Positions 8,917 to 21,538 of a DNA stretch of 64,000 bases are shown piece by piece (the first letter of the stretch is position 1; every line of letters starts with the position of its first letter). This stretch comes from Chlamydiae bacterium RIFCSPLOWO2_12_FULL_45_20 (GTDB lineage: Bacteria; Chlamydiota; Chlamydiia; Chlamydiales; SM23-39), in contig MGMD01000010.1 in assembly GCA_001796285.1 (NCBI GenBank), forward strand, positions 1-64,000. Direction: 5' to 3'. A program made the position numbers and the translations under genes. Below the pieces are notes generated by a model. It ran no database searches. It saw nothing but the letters and a program-made list of their open reading frames with translations, and was not told the origin of the DNA.

Positions 8917-8946
8917 TTGCAAAAAAAAACTAACTCATAGTAAAAT
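8917..8946 (+). promoter_or_regulatory. Candidate promoter for the LRR-like gene pair
   Basis: TTGCAA (8917-8922) and TAAAAT (8941-8946) are separated by 18 bp that include an A-tract. The pair lies about 30 bp before the ATG at 8978 and is the only plausible promoter in the gap. Confidence 0.4.
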
Positions 8947-8977
8947 CTTTGCTTTAACTTTTTTTGGAGTCATAAAA

Positions 8978-10306
8978 ATGAGTTTTATTTTCGATCTTTT
9001 TGCCTGTGGTGCCACACGACCGAAATTCACTGTCTCTCCGTCTGTAGATAAGTTCGATGACGATACAAGTCTTGTGGTAGAGATAGACCCAGTAGCAACT
9101 GTAGCACAAGTGCCGCAGCTCATGACCAGACAGGACGAAGGGGAAGTGAGTCAGAATAGCCAACTTGTAGTATTAGAGGCCTCCCCACACTTCCCCAAGG
9201 AAGATCTAGATTTGGGCGGCTTATCTTCGGTGTCTCAGTCAAACATTGTACAACCAAAAAAGAAAGCTGAGACCCATCTGACTGTAGTAGGTCAGGACAG
9301 CAATCCTATCAACTTGCCTTACAATGCGACTATTGAGTCATTGACTATAAAGAATGCGTATATAGATATTGGTTTGATTCCTCGTATTTTACAGAATCTG
9401 CCATGTTTAAAGCGGCTTAAATTTCTCTACTGTCATTACAGTAAAGATGTCTTGATCAATATATTTCGGCTCGCCATCCAGGCATTAACCATTCGAGACG
9501 AACTGATACCAGAGGAAGTATATGCAGCAGCTTTTCGTACTAATCGTTTCTTACCGAAGATTTTAGTGATTGCTTCCAATGCAATCAGGGATGAACATGT
9601 GCAGAAGCTCTTGCAGTGTGCTCAGAATTTGCAAGGTCTTACTCTGGCTTCTTGTCCATGGCTCACTGCTGCAGCCCTCCCTCCAGAAACAATAAGCTGT
9701 CCCTTAGAAATCCTAAGGATTTCGTGTCCAAATATCAGTGCAGTGACTGCAGAGTTGTTTGCAATAAAGAATCCAAACATTCAGGTTGTTTCTACTGCAG
9801 TACGAAAACTAATAGAGTCGTGCATGCTTGATGAAAACCCTATACGGATATCTTCTACGATAACTGCCATTGCAGAAAAGCGGGGAAAACAGTTTGATGC
9901 ATGGGTTCGTGCATTGGATCCCTCCTTAGCAGCCATTCCTTTAGCATCTACTCATGCAGCTCTTTTGCAATATGCGCAAAAAACCTACAGTTTACTCCAG
10001 TGGCGGGCTAGGATAGCCCAGGCATTGTATCGAGCAACAAAGGAGCCCCGATGGCTGATCGCCTCCTTGCGAGATCTTTTAGACGCTCTAAAAGAAAGTT
10101 TGGTTCCTATTAAGGTAGTTTTCCCTCCATCGGATGAGGTAGCTATTCCCCACTGGATAAGTATGTGGGGTCCAAAGATGCAACAGGTAGTAGTCACAAA
10201 AGATAAGGCAATGACAATCACATTTGCCTCCGAGGAAGTGCCGAAACGCGCGCCAATGAAACCGCTGTCGTGGTGGCAGAGCTTGAAAACGAAGATTCAC
10301 GTTTAG
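8978..10306 (+). CDS. Hypothetical protein with degenerate leucine-rich repeats
   Basis: 442 residues. After a low-complexity, acidic N-terminus (about 1-100), residues 105-270 show repeated Leu/Ile-rich units ending in Cys-containing turns (LQGLTLASCPWLTAAALP, CPLEILRISCPNISAVTAELF, NPNIQVVS). This is the pattern of Cys-containing leucine-rich repeats of F-box or GALA type. The C-terminal part is helical, with no motif that I know. It has no signal peptide. The next gene is a shorter relative with the same CPNIT unit, so the two look like a tandem duplication. LRR proteins in intracellular bacteria are often host-directed effectors, but secretion is not shown by the sequence. Confidence 0.75.
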   Translation: MSFIFDLFACGATRPKFTVSPSVDKFDDDTSLVVEIDPVATVAQVPQLMTRQDEGEVSQNSQLVVLEASPHFPKEDLDLGGLSSVSQSNIVQPKKKAETHLTVVGQDSNPINLPYNATIESLTIKNAYIDIGLIPRILQNLPCLKRLKFLYCHYSKDVLINIFRLAIQALTIRDELIPEEVYAAAFRTNRFLPKILVIASNAIRDEHVQKLLQCAQNLQGLTLASCPWLTAAALPPETISCPLEILRISCPNISAVTAELFAIKNPNIQVVSTAVRKLIESCMLDENPIRISSTITAIAEKRGKQFDAWVRALDPSLAAIPLASTHAALLQYAQKTYSLLQWRARIAQALYRATKEPRWLIASLRDLLDALKESLVPIKVVFPPSDEVAIPHWISMWGPKMQQVVVTKDKAMTITFASEEVPKRAPMKPLSWWQSLKTKIHV

Positions 10307-10325
10307 ATTGTGATGGGGACAAAAG

Positions 10326-11312
10326 ATGAGTATTGAATTACATAGTCCCGTCCCGCTGCCAAAAGAAGAAGACGGTGGATGGGTTGTTGATAGTCAGACA
10401 TGGACCTTGCATAACAGCAAGCTTGATTGGCAAACAGTCAGGGAACCTCTCGGACATTTACAAGACACGCGTGTTGTGCTTATAAATTGCAGCTATGTGC
10501 CAGAAGTATTGCGGTATCTTTTTATTATGAGCAACAATATAGAGATCCAAGATGCAACGAGTTCAGCAGAGTTTTGGGAGCAAGTATTTCAATCGCATGT
10601 TTGGTTCTCATCTCAAAAGGTGATTCTTTCTTGCTTAATGGACGATGGTGGTTTGATCAAGATGCTGGAGCGGCTTCGAATCATCAGAGAGCTGTTCTTG
10701 AAATCGTGTCCTTTTTTGACGGGTAGAGTGTTTCGGGCCAAGCCAACGGCGAGCAGATTTCCTTCAAAGATCACGGTGGAGCGTTGTCCAAATATTACGC
10801 CTGTCGCGCTCTTAACTTTGCAGAGTACGCGTAGAGACATCAGAGTGTGCTCTATACGACAAGAAGGATTACTCGAAGAAATCCCTCTTAGCCAAGAAAA
10901 GCGACCTGTATATCAGCCATTGAAACGAATATGCGAGCAGGTGCAGAACTTTCCCGAATGGCTTAGGAGTTCTGGGGCTCCAGAAGAAGTGATAATAGGG
11001 AGCTTTTGCCAGCAAATGTATTGGTTACAGAATTATACAGATGGGGCTGAAATCAGAACCGTGTTGGCGAGCAAGCTTTTTGAGAAAACAGGGGAGTCGA
11101 GCTGGATGAACCAAAAAGAGACAGAAATTTTATCCTATGTCCAACGAAATCCTAGCTACATTGTAGGGGAGCTAACCTTTCCTCCGGGGGTAAATCCATT
11201 TGCTTCGACCCTTTTGGATGAGGTCGAGTTGACAGAGGTACAGAGATTATCCACTGGAGAAACAAAGGTTTGTTGTCGGGGACAGAAGAGCTATCCGTTC
11301 ACCTCAGTTTAG
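10326..11312 (+). CDS. Hypothetical LRR-like protein, tandem paralogue
   Basis: 328 residues starting 19 bp after its neighbour, apparently in the same transcript. The middle contains two or three of the same Cys-type units (IRELFLKSCPFLTGRVF, KITVERCPNITPVALLTLQ, RRDIRVCS). The C-terminus parallels the upstream gene (a WLRSSGAPEEV-type helix followed by GELTFPPGV). It differs in lacking the long N-terminal extension. The stop codon lies inside the CIRCE-like element of groESL, so read-through or regulation may be shared. No function is assigned. Confidence 0.75.
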   Translation: MSIELHSPVPLPKEEDGGWVVDSQTWTLHNSKLDWQTVREPLGHLQDTRVVLINCSYVPEVLRYLFIMSNNIEIQDATSSAEFWEQVFQSHVWFSSQKVILSCLMDDGGLIKMLERLRIIRELFLKSCPFLTGRVFRAKPTASRFPSKITVERCPNITPVALLTLQSTRRDIRVCSIRQEGLLEEIPLSQEKRPVYQPLKRICEQVQNFPEWLRSSGAPEEVIIGSFCQQMYWLQNYTDGAEIRTVLASKLFEKTGESSWMNQKETEILSYVQRNPSYIVGELTFPPGVNPFASTLLDEVELTEVQRLSTGETKVCCRGQKSYPFTSV

Positions 11313-11335
11313 CACTTGGTGATTTGTTTTGCTAA
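11309..11335 (+). promoter_or_regulatory. CIRCE-like HrcA operator upstream of groES
   Basis: TTAGCACTT - 9 bp - TTTTGCTAA has exactly the 9-9-9 spacing of CIRCE (consensus TTAGCACTC-N9-GAGTGCTAA). The left arm matches 8 of 9 positions and the right arm 6 of 9. It sits immediately upstream of the groES promoter and overlaps the stop codon of the preceding gene. HrcA repression of groESL through CIRCE is established in Chlamydia. Confidence 0.65.
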
Positions 11336-11340
11336 AAAGG

Positions 11341-11369
11341 TTGACGAAATCGTTTCTCTATTTTATGAT
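11341..11369 (+). promoter_or_regulatory. groESL promoter
   Basis: TTGACG (11341-11346), a 17-bp spacer and TATGAT (11364-11369) form a near-consensus housekeeping promoter directly after the CIRCE-like element. The strong ribosome site AAGGAGG (11385-11391) precedes the groES ATG. Confidence 0.8.
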
Positions 11370-11398
11370 GGGGACTCAAAAATAAAGGAGGCTAAGAT

Positions 11399-13355
<1,957 letters not shown>

Positions 13356-13380
13356 TCATCTTGTCGTCAGATATGAGACT

Positions 13381-14280
13381 ATGGAACATCACCCTATTGC
13401 GACCATTGTTAACTTTTCTTCTAACGAAAGCCGCTTCATTCAGGCGACTTTGAGCCAGGTGCTTTTATTTTCTCGGCAAGTGATCGTGCCTGTGTGCGAT
13501 CACTTCTTTGATGGAACTCTGGAGAACCGTGTGCTTTTAAAGAGGGTATATGAAGCATTCCCAGAGTGTCAATTCATTGAATATCCATTTGAACCTGCAA
13601 AAATTCCGAAAGCAGTGTTTAAAAAGATCAATCCTGCGCATTTTTGGCATAGTTTATCTAGGCTTATTGGGGTGAGCCATTTGGATGAGGAGATCGAGAC
13701 GGTACTTTTTTTAGATGCAGACGAAGTCCCTGACGGCCATCGCTTTGGTGAGTGGCTGCGCGCCAGTGATTACAGGGGGCATACTGCCATTAAATTTTCC
13801 AACTATTGGTATTTTCGAGACCCTGTCAATCAGGCGATTGAGACGGAGGATTCGGTTGTCTTGGCTCAAAGAGGAGCACTTGAGCTGGAGATTGTTTTGC
13901 ACCAGGATGAGAGGGATGCGATTTATCATTTGTTGCCCTGGCCAAAGCGGCGCGGAGTGAAAGATTTTTGCGGCAATCCTATGTTTCACCACTATAGCTG
14001 GGTAAGAACGAAGGAAGAGATGCTAAAAAAAGTAGGGAGTTGGGGTCATAAGAAGGATCGAGATTGGGTCCGATTGGTTCATGAAGAATTTGCGGGTCCG
14101 TTTAGCGGGAGGGATTTTATTCACAACTATCATTATCGTCAGATTGCTCCTCTCTTTGACATCCGCCTGGAAGAGCCTGCGTTCGTCGCTATGGGAAAGC
14201 CTCAAGTCAAACAATTGAAAAGCCGCGAGGTATTGTCTTTACTGCCTAAAAAAAAATTTTGGGGTTTTGTTTCTTCTTGA
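13381..14280 (+). CDS. Glycosyltransferase-like protein
   Basis: A 299-residue protein beginning 25 bp after groEL. The N-terminus (ATIVNFSSNESRFIQATL) followed by TVLFLDADEVPDG near residue 115 resembles the GT-A fold. The DADE would act as the DxD metal and sugar-nucleotide site, and similar sequences are annotated as family 2-like glycosyltransferases. There is no membrane segment. The C-terminal half is rich in Trp, His and Arg (HHYSWVRTKEEMLKKVGSWGHK), as in GT2-like enzymes of unknown acceptor. It is probably transcribed with or after groESL by proximity only. The sugar and the acceptor are unknown. Confidence 0.6.
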   Translation: MEHHPIATIVNFSSNESRFIQATLSQVLLFSRQVIVPVCDHFFDGTLENRVLLKRVYEAFPECQFIEYPFEPAKIPKAVFKKINPAHFWHSLSRLIGVSHLDEEIETVLFLDADEVPDGHRFGEWLRASDYRGHTAIKFSNYWYFRDPVNQAIETEDSVVLAQRGALELEIVLHQDERDAIYHLLPWPKRRGVKDFCGNPMFHHYSWVRTKEEMLKKVGSWGHKKDRDWVRLVHEEFAGPFSGRDFIHNYHYRQIAPLFDIRLEEPAFVAMGKPQVKQLKSREVLSLLPKKKFWGFVSS

Positions 14281-14337
14281 GCTCGACTGCTTGATTTTAA
14301 GCTCTTTTTAAGAGATCATAGAAGCCAGTTGTTTTGA

Positions 14338-14411
14338 GCACTGGTAGCTCAGTTGGATAGAGTACCTGGCTACGAACCAGGGGGTCAGAGGTTCGAATCC
14401 TCTCCAGTGCA
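14338..14411 (+). tRNA. tRNA-Arg (anticodon ACG)
   Basis: A complete cloverleaf: acceptor GCACTGG/CCAGTGC with discriminator A at 14411, a D-arm with AGCTCAGTTGGATAGAGT, an anticodon stem CCTGG/CCAGG with loop CTACGAA (anticodon ACG, to be edited to ICG), and a T-arm with GGTTCGAATCC. CCA is not encoded. The start codon of the next gene follows without any gap. Confidence 0.96.
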
Positions 14412-15050
14412 ATGTTGGTTGTTGTTAAATTTTCTTTTGGTCCTTTAGAGACGAATACTATTTGTATTGGCTGTTCTTTGATGAAAAAGGCGGTCGTTAT
14501 TGATCCGGCGCAAGGGTCTTTGCAGGCAGTTTTGGCCAATGCTCGAGAACAGGAGTTTGTGATAGAGAAAATTTTTCTCACCCATTCGCACTGGGATCAT
14601 TTTGCTGACGCTTACGAGCTCAAAAGCAAAACGGGGGCGTCTCTTTATGTGCATCCTTTAGATGCCAAAAATTTGGAACATCCAGGATCTGATGGGATTC
14701 CTCTATTGATTCCGGTTCACCCTGTAACTCCTGACCATTTCTTGAGTGAAGGAGATCTTTTAGAGGTGGGGGCTTTGCAGTTTGAAGTAATTCACAGCCC
14801 AGGGCATTCTCCTGGCGGGGTCTGTTTCTACTCTTGTAAGGAGCGTTTGCTGATTTCCGGGGATACATTATTTCGCGGCAGCATTGGCAACCTGCAGCTT
14901 CCGACGGCGAATGCGGAAGAGATGTGGAGAAGCTTAGCGAAGCTTTCCAAACTGCCTTCAGAGACCCGTGTAATACCTGGTCATGGTGGGGAAACGTCCA
15001 TTGGGAAGGAACCTTGGCTCTCGAGGGCCAGGCAAATTTTTTCGGAGTAA
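14412..15050 (+). CDS. Metallo-beta-lactamase fold hydrolase (GloB family)
   Basis: A 212-residue zinc hydrolase of the glyoxalase II-like group. It has the metal motif HSHWDHFAD near residue 57, a His in HSPGHSPGG, the bridging Asp in ISGDTLF and the final His in PGHGGETSIGKE. Such proteins hydrolyse thioesters, for example S-lactoylglutathione, and the short length fits the YcbL-type subfamily. The ATG at 14412 abuts the last base of tRNA-Arg, so the start is either made from the tRNA transcript or lies further in. The next ATG, at residue 23, is after the first beta-strand and is less likely. The peroxiredoxin gene follows after 6 bp, suggesting a detoxification pair. Confidence 0.88.
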   Translation: MLVVVKFSFGPLETNTICIGCSLMKKAVVIDPAQGSLQAVLANAREQEFVIEKIFLTHSHWDHFADAYELKSKTGASLYVHPLDAKNLEHPGSDGIPLLIPVHPVTPDHFLSEGDLLEVGALQFEVIHSPGHSPGGVCFYSCKERLLISGDTLFRGSIGNLQLPTANAEEMWRSLAKLSKLPSETRVIPGHGGETSIGKEPWLSRARQIFSE

Positions 15051-15056
15051 AGTTTT

Positions 15057-15638
15057 ATGTCCTTAGTTGGTAAAAAAGCGCCTTCTTTTAAAGTGCAAGC
15101 TGTTGTGGCAAACGATCAAAGGATCGATATTGAACTCTCTCAGTATGAGGGAAAATATGTTGTGCTTTTCTTTTATCCTTTGGACTTTACTTTTGTTTGT
15201 CCGACAGAACTTCATGCATTTCAAGAAAAGCTCGAAGAATTCGAGAAGAGAAATGCAGTTGTGTTGGGATGCTCCATCGATAGTTGTTTTGCTCACATCG
15301 CCTGGCTAAATACTCCTAAGGTAAAAGGGGGAATAGAAGGCATTAAATATCCTCTTCTTTCAGACATTCATAAGTCGATTGCCGAAAGCTACGGTGTTTT
15401 GAAGAGCGACGAGGGGATTGCCTACCGGGGTCTGTTTCTGATGGATAAACACGGTGTGATTCGGCATCAGCTCGTCAATGATCTGCCACTTGGACGATCT
15501 GTCGATGAGGTGATTCGTACTCTCGATGCACTGATATTCCATGAAAAGCATGGAGAAGTTTGCCCTGCCAATTGGCAGGTAGGTAAAAGAGGTATGCAGC
15601 CTAACGAACTGGGCCTTGTAGAATATTTTCAGTCTTAA
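15057..15638 (+). CDS. 2-Cys peroxiredoxin (AhpC/TSA family)
   Basis: 193 residues. Reduces peroxides in the cytoplasm with a peroxidatic Cys in DFTFVCPTE near residue 46 and a resolving Cys in GEVCPANW near residue 167. GWLNTP-like [12 protein letters not shown] and [14 protein letters not shown] are also typical. It is the length of AhpC. GGAG lies upstream of the ATG, and the gene follows the MBL hydrolase by 6 bp, so the two are probably co-transcribed. No ahpF-like reductase lies nearby, so thioredoxin is the probable electron donor. Confidence 0.93.
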   Translation: MSLVGKKAPSFKVQAVVANDQRIDIELSQYEGKYVVLFFYPLDFTFVCPTELHAFQEKLEEFEKRNAVVLGCSIDSCFAHIAWLNTPKVKGGIEGIKYPLLSDIHKSIAESYGVLKSDEGIAYRGLFLMDKHGVIRHQLVNDLPLGRSVDEVIRTLDALIFHEKHGEVCPANWQVGKRGMQPNELGLVEYFQS

Positions 15639-15664
15639 AGTCGCTTTTGTGTATACAGCGATGT

Positions 15665-17059
15665 ATGGACCCATTTCGAGAGGAGACCGATTCTTTAGGA
15701 GCTGTTGCAGTTCCCCGAGATATGTACTATGGTGCGCAAACAGCACGTTCTTTGGAGCATTTTCGGATCGGCCGAGATCAAATGCCGAGAGAAATGGTTC
15801 TTGCGTTCGGCCTTTTGAAAAAGGCCTGTGCTTTGGTCAATCAAAAGCTGGGAAAACTGGACGCCAAGCGGGCGAGCCTCATCGTACAGGCTGCAGATGA
15901 GGTCATTGCGGGCAAGCTCGATCAGCATTTTCCCTTAAGCATTTGGCAAACAGGGAGCGGCACACAAACGAACATGAACTTCAACGAAGTTCTTTCGAAC
16001 CGCGCGATTGAACTGGCTGGAGGAAAGCTTGGCTCCAAAGACCCGGTTCATCCGAATGATCATGTCAACATGTCCCAATCCTCCAATGATACGTTTCCTG
16101 CTGCGATGTATATTGCCGCTGCAATGGAAATGATGGAGTTGCTTGGGAATCTCCGGAGCCTTAAGGGGGCTTTGAAGCGGAAGCAGAAAGCCTTTGAGGA
16201 CATTGTTAAAATCGGGAGAACGCATCTTCAAGATGCAACGCCTTTAACGTTGGGCCAAGAGTTTTCTGGCTATGTTTCTCTTATTGAGAGAAATGAAAAG
16301 AGGATCGAGCTGACCTTAGATGGTCTTTACGATCTTGCTATCGGAGGGACGGCTGTGGGAACGGGGATGAATGCACCGCCAGGCTATGGTGAATTAGTTG
16401 CTAACAAAGTCCGGGAGTTAACCTCCCTTCCTTTTCGTTCGCATCCCAACAAATTTGCAGCCATTTCCTCGCATGATGAGTTGGTGTTTGCGAGTAGTTC
16501 TTTGCGGGTTACCGCCTGTGCCTTGATGAAAATAGCCAATGATATCCGTTGGCTTGGATCAGGGCCTCGTTGCGGACTTTACGAGTTGATTTTGCCTGTC
16601 AATGAGCCTGGCTCTTCGATTATGCCTGGCAAGGTGAATCCTACCCAGTGTGAAGCTTTGACGATGGCATGTGTCCAGGTGATGGGCAATGACACTACGA
16701 TCGGTTTGGCTGGTTCTCAGGGCAATTTTGAGCTGAATGTCTATAAACCTGTGATGATTTTTGACTTTATTCACTCTACTACGATCTTAAAAGACTCGAT
16801 CAGAAGTTTTGAAAAATACTGTATAGAAGGGCTGAAAGCCAACCACAAGAAAATCCGACACTATGTCCATGATTCTTTGATGCTCGTTACGGCTTTAACT
16901 CCCAAGATAGGATATGACAAAAGCGCAAAGATCGCAAAACTTGCCTTTGACGAAGGATTAACGCTAAAAGAAGCGGCGATTCGGCTTCAGTTTTTGTCTG
17001 CCGAAGAGTTTGACGAAATCATGATCCCCGAGAAAATGGTGGGTAGTAAAAACGTTTGA
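15665..17059 (+). CDS. fumC: Class II fumarate hydratase
   Basis: A 464-residue TCA cycle enzyme interconverting fumarate and malate, cytoplasmic and homotetrameric. The start is taken at the ATG at 15665 ([12 protein letters not shown]), since the frame upstream offers only a TTG and is not conserved in the family. Signature regions are [34 protein letters not shown] and the superfamily loop [13 protein letters not shown] with its catalytic serine. It lies 26 bp after the peroxiredoxin gene and is followed by a strong hairpin. Confidence 0.96.
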   Translation: MDPFREETDSLGAVAVPRDMYYGAQTARSLEHFRIGRDQMPREMVLAFGLLKKACALVNQKLGKLDAKRASLIVQAADEVIAGKLDQHFPLSIWQTGSGTQTNMNFNEVLSNRAIELAGGKLGSKDPVHPNDHVNMSQSSNDTFPAAMYIAAAMEMMELLGNLRSLKGALKRKQKAFEDIVKIGRTHLQDATPLTLGQEFSGYVSLIERNEKRIELTLDGLYDLAIGGTAVGTGMNAPPGYGELVANKVRELTSLPFRSHPNKFAAISSHDELVFASSSLRVTACALMKIANDIRWLGSGPRCGLYELILPVNEPGSSIMPGKVNPTQCEALTMACVQVMGNDTTIGLAGSQGNFELNVYKPVMIFDFIHSTTILKDSIRSFEKYCIEGLKANHKKIRHYVHDSLMLVTALTPKIGYDKSAKIAKLAFDEGLTLKEAAIRLQFLSAEEFDEIMIPEKMVGSKNV

Positions 17060-17062
17060 TAC

Positions 17063-17090
17063 GCAGAGGGAGTTGTAAAACTCTCTCTGC
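17063..17090 (+). terminator. Strong stem-loop after fumC
   Basis: A 12-bp arm GCAGAGGGAGTT and its near-perfect complement AACTCTCTCTGC enclose a GTAA loop four bases after the fumC stop codon. No T-run follows, so it may act as a 3' RNA-protecting hairpin or a weak terminator. Confidence 0.5.
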
Positions 17091-17185
17091 GGGCATCTCA
17101 AGTGGAACGAGCGTAGCTCTCCCGTCAATGTCAGAAAGAAGATGGTACCTAATGCCTTGTATCCCTCCTTTTACCTTGATAAGCG

Positions 17186-17602
17186 CTATTTGATGCGCGC
17201 CAAGTAAGTGGCTAAAGAAGTATTCTTATCGTCACGTATGTCTTTTGTGCTGTATACGCACTGGGCAGGTTGGATACCATGAAAAATGTCGATTAGTTTT
17301 TGGTCGACAGGATTGGAACCGTTGTTCGACAGAGAGTAAATCTTCTTAAGAGCGTTGTCTTCCTGTTGGCTCAGCGGACAGCAAAGACCCAATCCATTGG
17401 AGTTAATAAAGCGGACCTCTGCTTTTTGAGTTGTTTGATCGTATTGAATGCATAGACGGACAAACATGGGCTTCTCTGCGGCTTTGGCTTCTGTTTCTTC
17501 AAAAGACCTCTGCGTTGATTTGGTGCCAGTTAGTGTTACGTATTTGCTATCTGTTGAGTATAATGTGTATGTCTGATCGTTTAGATTTAAAGATATTGTC
17601 AT
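17186..17602 (-). CDS. Hypothetical protein
   Basis: A 138-residue soluble protein without signal peptide or membrane segment. It begins MTISLNLNDQTYTLYS and is mostly polar with alternating beta-like strands in the first half (YVTLTG, FVRLCIQY, AEVRFINSNG). I recognise no family. It is transcribed toward fumC and its upstream region contains MITE copy 3. The composition and ribosome-site context are ordinary for a coding gene, so it is probably real and lineage-specific. Confidence 0.6.
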   Translation of the reverse strand: MTISLNLNDQTYTLYSTDSKYVTLTGTKSTQRSFEETEAKAAEKPMFVRLCIQYDQTTQKAEVRFINSNGLGLCCPLSQQEDNALKKIYSLSNNGSNPVDQKLIDIFHGIQPAQCVYSTKDIRDDKNTSLATYLARIK

Positions 17603-17966
17603 AGTTTTTTTTCTCCGTTATTTTTTTGTAGCTTTCGATGCGAGAAGTATGCAATATTTTAACAAATTCGTGCAATAAAAAATCAAATTTACACCGAAAA
17701 TCGTTCAAGAATCGGCTTTTTCGAGTTCCAATTCTCCCCTTTACGCTGATCTCTGGAAGCAACGTGGGTTCGCTGCACGTTACGAGATTGTCACTAATAC
17801 CATTTGCGAGGAATAAATTCATAAATTAGGGCCGTATAACATGTCCTCTTTGAACGATCCTTTCTTGCTCATGTTTAAAAACATGAGCTGCAAAACGACC
17901 ATTCAAATCGGCCACGTTACCCAGCCCTAATTTATGAATTTATTCCTCGCAAATGGTATAACAATA
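17603..17966. other. Intergenic region with MITE copy 3
   Basis: This 364-bp AT-rich gap separates two minus-strand hypotheticals and contains the third MITE. Besides the MITE I see no gene. Any promoter for the gene starting at 17602 should be just above 17640. Confidence 0.5.
17797..17959 (+). repeat. Palindromic 163-bp MITE, copy 3
   Basis: The same length and orientation as copy 1. Compared with copies 1 and 2 it has GCGAGGAATAAA in the left arm and TTTATTCCTCGC in the right arm. The same base pair has changed on both sides, so the hairpin is still perfectly matched there. Confidence 0.85.
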
Positions 17967-18353
17967 TTATTGGGAAGTCAAAAAATCGTAGAGATCTCTT
18001 TGATTGGTGATGAGAAGGCTTTTATGAATGTAACAGATCCCCTCTGAGGCTTTTAGAATATTAGGATCGCCGACCCCGGGCAAGCAAAGAGCGTTGATCT
18101 CGGAGACTCTTTCCTTATTTTCAAGATACCTCAAGCCATTATAATAGTCGGCTGGGCTGTAGCCTTCTTCCTCGACTCGAAAAAAGATAACGTTGCGATT
18201 GTACAAAATTGCTTGGATCGCAAAGAAAAGGCCTTCACTGTCTCCAGGAGGATTACCGAGAGCATCGACTAGCTGTGGTAGTTTTTGGAAGCGATGCGGT
18301 GTGCTAAAAGCCCCTTTCTCTGCTTCTCCAAATAGCGCAATGATCCGCGTCAT
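17967..18353 (-). CDS. Hypothetical protein
   Basis: A 128-residue soluble protein (MTRIIALFGEAEKGAF...). No signal peptide, membrane segment or recognisable motif is present. The stop codon is a few bases from the end of MITE copy 3. The start at 18353 lies 72 bp downstream of the stop codon of another minus-strand hypothetical. The opening TRIIALFGEAEKG is vaguely like a nucleotide-binding strand, but the rest does not support an assignment. Confidence 0.55.
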   Translation of the reverse strand: MTRIIALFGEAEKGAFSTPHRFQKLPQLVDALGNPPGDSEGLFFAIQAILYNRNVIFFRVEEEGYSPADYYNGLRYLENKERVSEINALCLPGVGDPNILKASEGICYIHKSLLITNQRDLYDFLTSQ

Positions 18354-18425
18354 AACTTTTCAGATAAGCAAGATGGCAATTAATTTCAAATGGCATGATT
18401 TTTCCTAAAACTCGAGAGGCACTTA

Positions 18426-19142
18426 TTAGTGTCTCTCATCTGATGATCTTATGGAGAGAAAGTCTCGAATCTCTAGAGTTTGATCCTCAAAACCCCAACG
18501 ATGGGCCTGATATGCAAGCAATTCTAGAATAGCGCATACTGTGTCGTGATAAGAATCCTGAGGTGGTGGCAGTAAGTGATGGGAGGTTAGCAGATGCATA
18601 GCCAACTCTATCTCTTCTAAGTGTGCATACATTGCGGCAGTCTCCAGAACTAGATCGATAGTTTGGAATGGTTCTTTTTGTAGGCTGCTTAATAGGATTG
18701 CTTTCAGAGCAAACGGAAAACCGGGGACATCCCTGGTTTGATCACGAAAATTCTGGTACAATACTCGGAAGATTCGCGCATCATTTACGTCTGCTAGCAC
18801 CTTAGAGGAGATGTTATCTCTTATCTCCAAAAGAGAGTGGAGGGCATCCGTAATGTTCTGCTGTGAGGAATCCTCCTGAAGGTTTGCTAGTACTTGCCTA
18901 CATTTTGCTTGAGGCTCTTCTATCAACAGAACCACAGTAAGGCCTTGGAGATAGAGACTTCTATCGAAGGTTGAGTGGTACAAAGAAGAGAGCAATTCTA
19001 ACAGGCTAGTACACTTCTCCTTCGTCTTGACCAAGGTAGGATTGCGTATATCGTCTAATTCCCCGCATCGGGTTAGGGATCTGTAATGGTCAAACATGTC
19101 TGTGGAAACCGCTATGGTTCGGCTGAAATCAACACGATTCAT
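18426..19142 (-). CDS. Hypothetical helical protein
   Basis: 238 residues starting at the ATG at 19142 (a TTG sits one codon before). It is almost entirely predicted helix by eye, rich in Leu, Gln and Asp, with no signal peptide or membrane segment. The C-terminal half (ETAAMYAHLEEIELAMHLLTSHH) has the feel of helical-repeat packing, but no TPR consensus can be written out. It lies downstream of eno on the same strand with a 69-bp gap. Function unknown. Confidence 0.6.
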   Translation of the reverse strand: MNRVDFSRTIAVSTDMFDHYRSLTRCGELDDIRNPTLVKTKEKCTSLLELLSSLYHSTFDRSLYLQGLTVVLLIEEPQAKCRQVLANLQEDSSQQNITDALHSLLEIRDNISSKVLADVNDARIFRVLYQNFRDQTRDVPGFPFALKAILLSSLQKEPFQTIDLVLETAAMYAHLEEIELAMHLLTSHHLLPPPQDSYHDTVCAILELLAYQAHRWGFEDQTLEIRDFLSIRSSDERH

Positions 19143-19211
19143 CAATGAAACTCTATTTATTTTTAAAGAATGGGAATATGGTAGAGGCAGTGAGGGATAA
19201 ATGTCAAGTTT

Positions 19212-21534
<2,323 letters not shown>

Positions 21535-21538
<4 letters not shown>

